A stretch of 64,000 nt of DNA, taken from contig CAWAUR010000011.1 of NCBI GenBank assembly GCA_963785255.1, positions 496,001 to 560,000 of the forward strand, given 5' to 3'. The DNA comes from Bog-159 sp963785255. Lineage in GTDB: Bacteria; Acidobacteriota; Terriglobia; Bryobacterales; Bryobacteraceae. The translations under genes were made by a program, and so were the position numbers. The notes under the pieces were generated by a model that saw nothing but the letters and a program-made list of their open reading frames with translations, searched no databases and had not been told where the DNA came from. Below are positions 23,202-30,074 of the stretch, one piece after another (positions within the stretch are counted from its first letter, which is position 1; every line of letters starts with the position of its first letter).

Positions 23202-25250
23202 CTATTCGCGGACTGAGTGGTGGCTGCCTTGGCTGGCCGGTGCGCCGGACTCCGCGTCAATGTCCAAATATACGACCCGATTGCGGCCCTGCCGCTTGGC
23301 TTCATAGAGCGCTTGATCGGCGGTTTCGACGATGCGCGCCGCGCTCGCTTCCGTATGCGGAATCGTACTTGTAACCCCCGCACTGATGGTCACAAAAGGA
23401 CCCACCGGGCTGCTCGCATGCGGAATTTCGAGCGACGCCACGGCGGCCCGCGCCGCTTCGGCCAACTGCAGAGCGCCTTCCCTGTCGGTCTCCGGCAGCA
23501 CGATGGTGAACTCTTCGCCGCCGTAGCGCGCCACCATGTCCGCGCTGCGATGAATCGATGACTCGAGCGCCCGCACCACGCGAATCAGGCAGTCGTCCCC
23601 GCGTTGGTGACCGTAGATGTCGTTGAGCGACTTGAAGTGATCGAGATCGAATAAGACCAGGGACAGGGGCCGTCCGGATCGTGCGGTGCGTTGCAGTTCC
23701 GATTCCAGGATTTGATCGAACTGGCGGCGGTTGAAAGCGTGCGTCAGCGGGTCGCGGGTAGACAGTTCCATCAGACGCGCATTGGCCCTGCGCAGTTGCC
23801 TGGTCTGCATAGCCACCTGATGGCGCAGAAACCAGATCCAACCGGAGGTGGTCACGCAAACCAGGGCCAGCAGGCATAGGGTCCAGATGGAGTGCCGCAG
23901 GTTCCACCAGGAGGGCTGCGCCAGAATGACGACATCGTCCGGGCCGCGCAGTAGAATGCGGAAGAATTGGGCCCGGTGATAAGGATCGTAGGCGACCAGG
24001 CAGACACCCGTAAGGCACAAACGGCTGCCTGCCTCCCATGGCGGCAGCTTTCGAGAGGTGAACGCGGGAACGGTCGCCGTGAAACTCTGCTCGCCCGATC
24101 TCAGCAGCAGGGTGGTGGCTTCCGGATGCGACGAGCTCCCGAGCAAGGTTCCTTCCGTCCGGATCAGGCTGCCGTCGTAGCGCGTGCCGGACGCATAGCC
24201 CGTGCCGAAAGGGTCGGTGCGGACCTGCGGCGGAATCACTCTTTGAGCGGATACCGGGGTGACGGGAATCGTAAATCCCAGCCCGGCTTTGCGGCAAAGC
24301 GAATCCTGCAGGCCCGGACGGCCTTCCATCACGCCTGGGAAACCCACCACGTCCACCAGGTCTCCGGGTTGTGCGGCGCAACCGGGAATCGGCTGAATCT
24401 CCAGATTGCCGCTGGTATCGGCGATATACATCGCGAGGCCAGGCTCCACGGCCACCACCGAGGCGCGCACGCGGATGCGCCTTTGCAGTTCATCGAGCGG
24501 ATGGAATTGTCCCACGGAGATCGCCGCGGCTTCAGGCAAAGCGAAGACATCCGGGGGAGCCGGCGCCGAAATGCGCACGAAATCGGGGCCGGGCACAAAA
24601 ATACGGACGCCCGCCGACTGGCGGCGATCGTTGGACATGGCGCCCAGGACGCCCCGCATGACCACCCGGGCGTCCACCAGTGTCCGGTTCCAATCGGGAG
24701 GAAATTCCGGCATCAAAGCCAGAAAGCTACCACCCACGGCCGCGACGTTGAGGAAAAGCCGAGTTCCTTTCGTGTGGCCGGACCGCACCACGCCCTCCAA
24801 TTCGCACCACTGCCCATCCTCTTTGCCGCTGATCAGTTCTTCGAACGGACGCCGTTTGGGCTCCGGCAGAGTGCCCGTACCCAGCACGGTCAAGCGCGGG
24901 CTGGCGATGGAAGGCGCAAAATCGGCAGGCGCGCTGACTCCCGTCAGAGTCACGAGTTGGCCGACGCGCAGCGGCCGGTCGCTCACGGCCTCACGCTCGA
25001 ATACGAAAATGCCGGCGGTGTCGTCCTGTACGAACAACTCGCCGCCGTGCGCATCCACAAAGGTGACCACTGCGCGCACGTGCACAGGATAGGACCGCTT
25101 CGCCTCGCTGGGCGAAAGGTTGCGGACGTCTTGCACATGCGTCAGGACTGGCAGACTGCCACCGGGCTCACGGCCAGCGGACGCCACCGGGCTGGCTAGC
25201 CGCAAGCCGAACGTCAGGATCGACAAGAATAAGCGCACTGTGGGCCGCAA
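23202..25250 (-). CDS. Diguanylate cyclase (GGDEF) with large periplasmic region
   Basis: Makes c-di-GMP from two GTP at the inner membrane. 682 residues. N-terminal signal/anchor, then about 400 periplasmic residues with OB-like segments (VHVRAVVTFVDAHGGELFVQDD, VRASVVAVEPGLAMYIADTSG), one TM (ILTLCLLALVCVTTSGWIW-like segment near 455-475) and a short coiled coil. The GGDEF domain follows: DPLTHAFNRRQF, LFDLDHFKSLNDIYGHQRGD, active motif GGEEF near 578. RSAD five residues before GGEEF matches the inhibitory I-site RxxD, so product inhibition is expected. The signal sensed is unknown. No EAL domain. Confidence 0.92.
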   Translation of the reverse strand: MRPTVRLFLSILTFGLRLASPVASAGREPGGSLPVLTHVQDVRNLSPSEAKRSYPVHVRAVVTFVDAHGGELFVQDDTAGIFVFEREAVSDRPLRVGQLVTLTGVSAPADFAPSIASPRLTVLGTGTLPEPKRRPFEELISGKEDGQWCELEGVVRSGHTKGTRLFLNVAAVGGSFLALMPEFPPDWNRTLVDARVVMRGVLGAMSNDRRQSAGVRIFVPGPDFVRISAPAPPDVFALPEAAAISVGQFHPLDELQRRIRVRASVVAVEPGLAMYIADTSGNLEIQPIPGCAAQPGDLVDVVGFPGVMEGRPGLQDSLCRKAGLGFTIPVTPVSAQRVIPPQVRTDPFGTGYASGTRYDGSLIRTEGTLLGSSSHPEATTLLLRSGEQSFTATVPAFTSRKLPPWEAGSRLCLTGVCLVAYDPYHRAQFFRILLRGPDDVVILAQPSWWNLRHSIWTLCLLALVCVTTSGWIWFLRHQVAMQTRQLRRANARLMELSTRDPLTHAFNRRQFDQILESELQRTARSGRPLSLVLFDLDHFKSLNDIYGHQRGDDCLIRVVRALESSIHRSADMVARYGGEEFTIVLPETDREGALQLAEAARAAVASLEIPHASSPVGPFVTISAGVTSTIPHTEASAARIVETADQALYEAKRQGRNRVVYLDIDAESGAPASQGSHHSVRE

Positions 25251-25353
25251 TCGTTTTGGGCCTGTACCGTAAGGCCCCCTCCCTATGCTGATCGGCAGAC
25301 GGCCTGCGAACGATTAGCCCTGCGGACCACCAACGATGATGACAATGCGTATT

Positions 25354-25400
25354 GTGGGGCAGCCACTCTGGCTGCGGCGGCCACTCAGGCCGCCTGGCAG
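25354..25400. repeat. Family A short copy upstream of rmlD
   Basis: GTGGGGCAGCCACTCTGGCT followed by GCGGCGGCCACTCAGGCC and GCCTGGCAG: two small hairpins (AGCCACTCTGGCT, GGCCACTCAGGCC) in the 205-base gap between the cyclase start and rmlD. Apart from this the gap shows nothing clear. Confidence 0.65.
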
Positions 25401-25455
25401 AATGGCGGCACAGAAAGTCGAAACGTAATGACGGATGTTATCCTCATTACTTCCT

Positions 25456-26340
25456 ATGGCGCGCAAAGCAGCGGTGGTCGGTTCGATGGGACAACTCGGC
25501 GTAGAACTGGTCAACGAACTTACCGAACGTGGTTACGAAACCGTCGGATGGGACCGCCATCAACTCGATATCACCGACAATCGCCAGGTCGAGAGCGTCC
25601 TCACGCCCTGGGACCCCGAGATTGTCTTCAACGCCGCCGCCTACAACCAGGTGGACGTGGCTGAGAGCGAACCGCTGGCGGCCTTCCAGGTGAACGCTCT
25701 GGCCGTCCGCAACCTGGCGCTGGCCTGCCGCCAACTGGATGCCCGCTTCGTCCATTTTTCGACCGATTATGTTTTCGACGGCGCCGCCGGCCGGCCCTAT
25801 GTGGAGAGCGACCCCACGCATCCGCTGGGCGCTTACGGCGTCTCGAAGCTGGCGGGCGAGCTTTACGCGCAGGCTTACCTCGAAGCGCCCCTCATCGTGC
25901 GCACCTCAGGAGTCTATGGGCCCGGCGGTCTGCGTACCGCGCGCGGTAATTTCGTGGAAGTGATGTTGCGCCTGGCGCGTTCCGGGCAGCCCATACGGGT
26001 GGTGGAAGATCACGTTGCGTCGCCGACTTATGCGCCGCTGCTGGCGGCCCGCACCATCGATCTGGCGGAAGCCCGCGAAACCGGCGTCTTCCACATCGGC
26101 GGCGGCACACCCATTTCCTGGTACCACTACGCGCAGGCTATCTTCGCCGTGGCCTTGCCGGATCACCCCGTGGAGTTGCACGCCACCAACGAGCGCGAGT
26201 ACCGCACGGCCGCGCACCGTCCCAGGTTTTCGGCGCTATCGAATGCGCGCGTGGAGAGCCTGGGAATCGATCCGATGCCGCCGATCGAGGAAACGCTGCG
26301 GCTTTATTTCGCGGCGCGCGAAAAACAGGTTGCCCAGTAA
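25456..26340 (+). CDS. rfbD: dTDP-4-dehydrorhamnose reductase
   Basis: Last step of dTDP-L-rhamnose synthesis, NAD(P)H-dependent, cytoplasmic. 294 residues from the ATG giving MARKAAVVGSMGQLGVEL; an in-frame ATG seven codons upstream (25435) is possible but unusual for the family. Rossmann motif GSMGQLG at the N-terminus, DITD, then NAAAYNQVDVAE, HFSTDYVFDG, catalytic YGVSKLAGE (Tyr/Lys) and RTSGVYG. Length matches RmlD (about 290-300). No rmlA, B or C is nearby, so the pathway is split. The TAA stop is followed immediately by a family C repeat. Confidence 0.9.
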   Translation: MARKAAVVGSMGQLGVELVNELTERGYETVGWDRHQLDITDNRQVESVLTPWDPEIVFNAAAYNQVDVAESEPLAAFQVNALAVRNLALACRQLDARFVHFSTDYVFDGAAGRPYVESDPTHPLGAYGVSKLAGELYAQAYLEAPLIVRTSGVYGPGGLRTARGNFVEVMLRLARSGQPIRVVEDHVASPTYAPLLAARTIDLAEARETGVFHIGGGTPISWYHYAQAIFAVALPDHPVELHATNEREYRTAAHRPRFSALSNARVESLGIDPMPPIEETLRLYFAAREKQVAQ

Positions 26341-26403
26341 GTGGGGCAGACCTGGGCAGACCATCGTTTTTTGTGGTCTGCCGGGTTTTCGACGGTGCCC
26401 CAC
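26341..26403. repeat. Family C hairpin between convergent rmlD and VWA genes
   Basis: Starts GTGGGGCAG directly after the rmlD stop and ends GTGCCCCAC. Inside, GGCAGACCA and TGGTCTGCC flank ATCGTTTTTTG, a strong stem with a T-rich loop. A bidirectional terminator is likely. Related copies: 16274-16306, 32630-32661 and a half copy at 43515-43529. Confidence 0.8.
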
Positions 26404-26409
26404 AAAACG

Positions 26410-27435
26410 TCAGCTTTTCTCTGGCTTCACCGCGTAGTAGCCCTTGCGCACCTGCACCTTATAGTCCTTGTTCGATACCTTCACGATCAGCTTGCGGAAC
26501 GCCCCGTCCTGCACCGTATTGGTCGACGAATACGCGATCGAATACTGGCTGCGCATCTCGTCCTGCAACTCCTTGAAGCAGTCGTCCAAACTATGTTTGC
26601 GCCCGACCTTGAAGACCCGGCCGCCGGTCTCGCCGGACATCCTTTGCAACGCGAAATCGCTGACCCCGCCGAACGAAAACGGCCCATACGCGCTCGGGTC
26701 TGCATAGTCGATGCTGTAGATGACCACGTCCGACTTCTGTGAAGCCTCGATGGCCTCTTCGATCCGCAGCTTACTGCCTTCGTCAATGCCATCGGTAATC
26801 AGCACGATCACCTTGCGCCCTACTTCCGATTTCAGCTTCTCGTTCGCCGCCAGATACACCGCATCGTACAGCACCGTGCCACGCGGCTGGCTGATGGTCG
26901 GCACCGGCCCCGGTCCGAAGCCTCCCGCGCCGGAATTGATCTGCAATTGCGAAAGCCCCGCCTGCAACAGTTTGGGCGAGTTCGTGTAATCCTGCAAGAG
27001 TTCCGAATCTTCGCCGAAGCTGATCAGAAAGGCTTCGTCCTTTTTGCGCAAAACCTGCGAGAAGAACTGATGCGCGGCGTGCTTCTCGATATCCAGCAGG
27101 TTGCGCTGGCTGGCGCTCACATCGATCAACAGTCCGATGGTCAGCGGCAGATCGGTTTCCTTCGTGAAGTATTTGATGGTCTGCGGCTTGCCGTCTTCGA
27201 GAATCGTAAAATCATCCTTCGCCAAGTTGCCGATCAGGCCGCCGTGCTTGTCGTGCACAGACGCCAGAATGTTGACGAGGTTCACTTCCACGGAAATCGA
27301 AGGCGCCGTTTCTTCGGCGGCCGCGGGCGGAGGCGTGGCGGGTTTATCCTGCGCCAGATTGCGCGCGGCGGGCGCCAAGCCCAGCAGGAACATAGATACG
27401 ATCACCCGTTTGATCGGAGCATTGGTTAAAGCCAT
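26410..27435 (-). CDS. VWA domain-containing secreted protein (acidobacterial VWFA type)
   Basis: 341 residues from the ATG at 27435; the longer open frame upstream only shadows the glycosylase gene. Signal peptide VIVSMFLLGLAPAARNLAQ, a Pro/Ala linker, then VNLVNILASVHDKHGGLIGNL and DFTILEDGKPQTI, the usual lead-in of TIGR03436-type proteins. The VWA fold has a MIDAS DVSAS (D105, S107, S109) and LITDGIDEG, so it should bind a divalent metal and mediate protein contacts. The C-terminal strand region ends KVQVRKGYYAVKPEK. Extracytoplasmic; partner unknown. Divergent from the glycosylase with a 45-base spacer. Confidence 0.9.
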   Translation of the reverse strand: MALTNAPIKRVIVSMFLLGLAPAARNLAQDKPATPPPAAAEETAPSISVEVNLVNILASVHDKHGGLIGNLAKDDFTILEDGKPQTIKYFTKETDLPLTIGLLIDVSASQRNLLDIEKHAAHQFFSQVLRKKDEAFLISFGEDSELLQDYTNSPKLLQAGLSQLQINSGAGGFGPGPVPTISQPRGTVLYDAVYLAANEKLKSEVGRKVIVLITDGIDEGSKLRIEEAIEASQKSDVVIYSIDYADPSAYGPFSFGGVSDFALQRMSGETGGRVFKVGRKHSLDDCFKELQDEMRSQYSIAYSSTNTVQDGAFRKLIVKVSNKDYKVQVRKGYYAVKPEKS

Positions 27436-27480
27436 AGGGTTACAATGACGGACGTGGCTGCTGGCAGCCCTGTTACAATA

Positions 27481-28086
27481 ATGCGCAAAGCCATACGTCA
27501 TCTGCAAGCGGCCGATCCGGTGATGAATGAAATCATCCGCCGCGTGGGGCCCTACCGGCTGGAGTTTCGCAATCCCGGCTTCGAGACGCTGGTGCGCTCC
27601 ATCGTCTTTCAGCAACTTAGCGGACGCGTGGCGCGCGTGATCTTCGATCGCCTGGCGGCCGCGGTTCCGGGAGGCGCGCTCACTCCGCAAGGCATTCTGG
27701 CGTTGCGTCCCGAGAAGATGCGCAAGCTGGGGCTTTCGAAACAAAAGACCGCCTACATTCGCGATCTGGCGCGCCACACCCGCGCCGGCGCCGTCAATTT
27801 CGACGAGTTGCCCGCGCTCGCAGACGCCCAAGTCATCGCGCGGCTCACGCAGGTAAAGGGCATCGGCGTCTGGACCGCACACATGTTTCTGATTTTCGCG
27901 TTGCGCCGCACCAACGTGCTGCCTGTGGGCGATCTGGGTATTCGCGCGGCCGTGCGCAAGGCGTACGGCTTGGCCGAATTGCCGAAGCCCGCGGAGCTCG
28001 AAGCGCTCGGCGAACGCTGGCATCCTTACTGCACGGTGGCCGCGTGGTACCTGTGGCGCAGCCTGGACCCTAGCGCCAATCTGTAA
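27481..28086 (+). CDS. DNA-3-methyladenine glycosylase II family (AlkA-like)
   Basis: Base-excision repair enzyme of the HhH-GPD superfamily. 201 residues from ATG 27481 (MRKAIRHLQAADPVM); an in-frame ATG at 27445 would add 12 unlikely residues. FETLVRSIVFQQLSGRVA is the AlkA helical signature. The HhH motif is QVKGIGVWTAHMFL and the catalytic Asp follows in LPVGDLGIRAAVRKAYG. It lacks the AlkA N-terminal domain, as common in the short bacterial type. Removal of alkylated purines is inferred from family. Downstream are family B half-repeats and the IS. Confidence 0.88.
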   Translation: MRKAIRHLQAADPVMNEIIRRVGPYRLEFRNPGFETLVRSIVFQQLSGRVARVIFDRLAAAVPGGALTPQGILALRPEKMRKLGLSKQKTAYIRDLARHTRAGAVNFDELPALADAQVIARLTQVKGIGVWTAHMFLIFALRRTNVLPVGDLGIRAAVRKAYGLAELPKPAELEALGERWHPYCTVAAWYLWRSLDPSANL

Positions 28087-28118
28087 GGCCGGCTGGCCCG
28101 GCTGGCCGCCGCGTTACG

Positions 28119-28176
28119 TTACTGAGCCGCGACTGTGTATACTGAGCCGCGACGGGGTTTACTGAGCCGCGACCGT
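28119..28176. repeat. Three tandem half copies of family B
   Basis: TACTGAGCCGCGAC occurs three times (from about 28120, 28140 and 28161). The last is followed by CGTAATCCCGCCT instead of the usual CGTCAGGGAG. The IS target duplication (28178-28186) lies just after this block, so the element landed at the edge of a repeat. Confidence 0.8.
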
Positions 28177-28186
28177 AATCCCGCCT

Positions 28187-28211
28187 GGGTGTGCGACATA
28201 AAAGTGACGAT
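28187..28211 (-). repeat. IS terminal inverted repeat, left
   Basis: Reads GGGTGTGCGACATA then AAAGTGACGAT; matched by the right end on the other strand with one mismatch at position 14. It reaches the stop of transposase ORF2. Confidence 0.9.
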
Positions 28212-29567
28212 CACGCGCGGCGGGCCTCCCAGTAGTCCTCAAAGCGACCATTGAGTTGGCAGCATCGCAGGGCCAGGATGGCGTTGGCCGCGCGTACAGT
28301 CCAGAACATGCCGGACAGCTTACAGCGGGAACCGATGACAGTCTTGCAGCCGGCCTCTATGACACCCGAGCCGACAAACAGGTGCTGGCTGCGGAATTCG
28401 GGGTAGCGCATCCGCGCGGCGTTGGCTTCAAAGTAGTGGGCCGTGGTGCGGACGGCTTCGGCCAACTCGGGATGGGATGAGTCGATGGACCGGAGGGCGG
28501 CTACCAGGTCTTCGATTTTCCCTTTATCCAGCATGTCCTGATGAACCATCATCCAGCGTCTCTGTTCGGCTTCTTGGTTGAGGTACAGCTTGCGTACCAA
28601 GTCCCACAGATGTTGGCGGGCATGATAGAGGTCGACGATCTGAATGGCGCCGGGAAAGTATAGAGCGACGATATTCCAGATCCATTCCGCTCCATCGCCG
28701 ATCACGACTTTCTTTGCGGCGCGGCTCCATCCGCGCTTCCAAGCTTCCAGATAGATCCGCTTGCCAAATTCTTCGGCAGTTTCAATGGCGGCGACCTAGG
28801 TGGTCGAATCGGGATCGCGGATGGCATAGCCCTCCGCATTCCAGGTAGTTTGGGTGAACACGCAGCCCACTTTGACGTCACGATGGCGGGCCGGATTTCC
28901 GTCCTTACCCTGGCGGCCCACCGTTTCTTTCTTCACCACCGGTATGCCGGTGGCATCTATTTGCACACAGAGAATCGGTATCGGCTTTCCCAACACGATG
29001 GGCAGATCCAGTTGCTTGGCCCGCTGAATCTCGGCCTTTTCGCTTACAGCGATATCCTGCCCAATGCCCTCCGCGGTGCGCTCCACATTCTTGGTCGTCA
29101 CCTCCAGGTCGGCCAGCAGTTGGATCTGCTGGCGCCCGCGATCAAAAGGGGCCTGCTGACCTACCAGAGCCAGCATGCGGCGCACCCCGGGGGAGAACTC
29201 CGTGTTGACGATGTCCAGTTCGACATCGGCAGGGAATTGGCCGTTATGGCAGTCCGGGCACAGGTAGTAAGGCCGCGAGGTTTCCGCCGGGCCTACGGCG
29301 GTGAGGATCGGCTTGGAGCGCAACTCCCGATAACGCGTCTGGTGGCCGCAAGCGCAAAGAATGTTCCGTTGGTGGGAAGCCGGGGCTGGGAATTGCAACA
29401 GTTGGCTTAGGGCGGCTGCCCCGGCTCGATGCAGGGCCGCGCGCATGGCCATTTCCAAGGCTTCCAGCTCCCAACGCCCCGTCTTGCGGTGGGCGCTGAA
29501 GACCACGCGTAACAGTTGGTCTACTTCGCGCGTGACTTCCTTTTGGATGGCTTCGGCCGTTTTTTTT
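28211..29567 (-). pseudogene. IS transposase ORF2 (ISKra4-like) interrupted by an amber codon
   Basis: Transposase split by TAG at 28796-28798. The upstream part (from about 29567, with a possible independent ATG at 29506) contains HQRNILCACGHQTRYR, PYYLCPDCHNGQFPAD (zinc-binding pairs), ELDIVNTEFSPGVRRML and CVQIDATGIPV; the DATG Asp is a candidate catalytic residue. After the stop the same frame continues VAAIETAEEFGKRIYLEAW, KKVVIGDGAEWIW (second Asp), VDLYHARQHLWDL and SGVIEAGCKTVIGSRCKLSG. Replacing TAG by a sense codon gives one protein of the expected order. ORF2 has no clear own start; the frame opens inside ORF1, upstream of the slippery run. Confidence 0.85.
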
Positions 29568-29922
29568 CCTGGGCCGACGGCGCGGTCTCCTCTGCCGGCC
29601 GCAACTCGCAGATCTGTTCGTTAACGTCCAAGAGTTGTTCGCCCAGTTCCCGGAAGCGCTGGCATTCGGCGACCTCGCGCTGCGCTTTGGCCAAACTGGC
29701 CGGAGAGGGAAACGTTTCGGTGACGGTCTTGCCTTTCACTTTGCGGGTCAGTCGATAGTAGGGGCCATGGCCGGGATCGCCGGTCCGATGGCAATGACAG
29801 TTCGGATTTCCACAACGGCCACCTGTTCCGGTAATGGAACCAGAGCGCATATCACCCAACTGCGCGATTTGGGATTGCACGGCGTTGCGACGGCCCTCCA
29901 GATCAACCAAAGAATCGGACAT
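29521..29922 (-). CDS. IS accessory ORF1 (DUF6788-like)
   Basis: 133 residues. MSDSLVDLEGRRNAVQSQI, then GGRCGNPNCHCHRTGDPGHGPYYRLTRKV, a Cys/His cluster (CGNPNCHCH) that may bind zinc, and a helical, highly charged C-terminus (QEKKRPKPSKRKSRAK). This small protein type is commonly encoded ahead of ISKra4-type transposases. Near its 3' end the codons GAA AAA AAA make a -1 slippery heptamer; after slippage the ribosome would read directly into the transposase frame. It may therefore be both a stand-alone product and the N-terminal part of a fusion transposase. Confidence 0.8.
   Translation of the reverse strand: MSDSLVDLEGRRNAVQSQIAQLGDMRSGSITGTGGRCGNPNCHCHRTGDPGHGPYYRLTRKVKGKTVTETFPSPASLAKAQREVAECQRFRELGEQLLDVNEQICELRPAEETAPSAQEKKRPKPSKRKSRAK
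29560..29567 (-). promoter_or_regulatory. A8 slippery run, candidate -1 programmed frameshift site
   Basis: On the minus strand the ORF1 codons read CAG GAA AAA AAA CGG, containing A_AAA_AAA in the correct zero frame. Slipping back one base gives AAA AAA ACG GCC GAA GCC, which is open into the transposase. The ORF2 frame opens at a TAA inside ORF1 about 55 bases upstream, giving an overlap of roughly 100 bases. Confidence 0.7.
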
Positions 29923-29991
29923 GTACAGCCTCCTGATGGCTTAGCGTATCACTACGCTAGGTTTACGGCCACAAAAAAAGAAAACTCGCGA

Positions 29992-30016
29992 ATCGTCACT
30001 TTCATGTCGCACACCC
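29992..30016 (+). repeat. IS terminal inverted repeat, right
   Basis: Reverse complement of the left end with one mismatch; ends CGCACACCC followed by the target duplication ATCCCGCCT. Confidence 0.9.
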
Positions 30017-30055
30017 ATCCCGCCTCCGCAACGCGGCAAGGCGTTCCCACGGGGA

Positions 30056-30061
30056 TATAAT
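30056..30061 (+). promoter_or_regulatory. Candidate -10 (TATAAT) of the Ser/Thr kinase
   Basis: A perfect TATAAT lies 13 bases before the kinase ATG, allowing only a short leader. The corresponding -35 window (about 30033-30038) shows no TTGACA-like hexamer and lies 8 bases beyond the IS target duplication, so the insertion may have altered upstream control. Confidence 0.55.
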
Positions 30062-30074
30062 CGTTTGATACTGC

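Larger units (their letters stand above)
28187..30016 (-). mobile_element. Complete ISKra4-family-like insertion sequence (1830 bp)
   Basis: Both ends carry inverted repeats starting GGGTGTGCGACAT; left 28187-28211 and right 29992-30016 match at 24 of 25 positions. A perfect 9-bp direct duplication ATCCCGCCT flanks it (28178-28186 and 30017-30025), so the insertion is recent. It encodes ORF1 (29521-29922) and transposase ORF2 (28211 to about 29567), joined by a likely -1 frameshift at an A8 run. An in-frame amber codon (28796-28798) cuts ORF2, so this copy is probably inactive unless the stop is suppressed. It sits between an AlkA-like gene and the promoter of a Ser/Thr kinase. Confidence 0.92.

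Noticed and set aside
26410..28023. 537-residue open frame extending upstream of the VWA gene
   Set aside because: The first ~196 codons run antisense to the AlkA-like gene and lack a signal; the signal peptide and family match begin at the ATG at 27435.
28119..28176. Possible CRISPR-like array (three short repeats)
   Set aside because: The repeats are only about 14 bases with very short unequal spacers and belong to the dispersed family B; no cas gene nearby.
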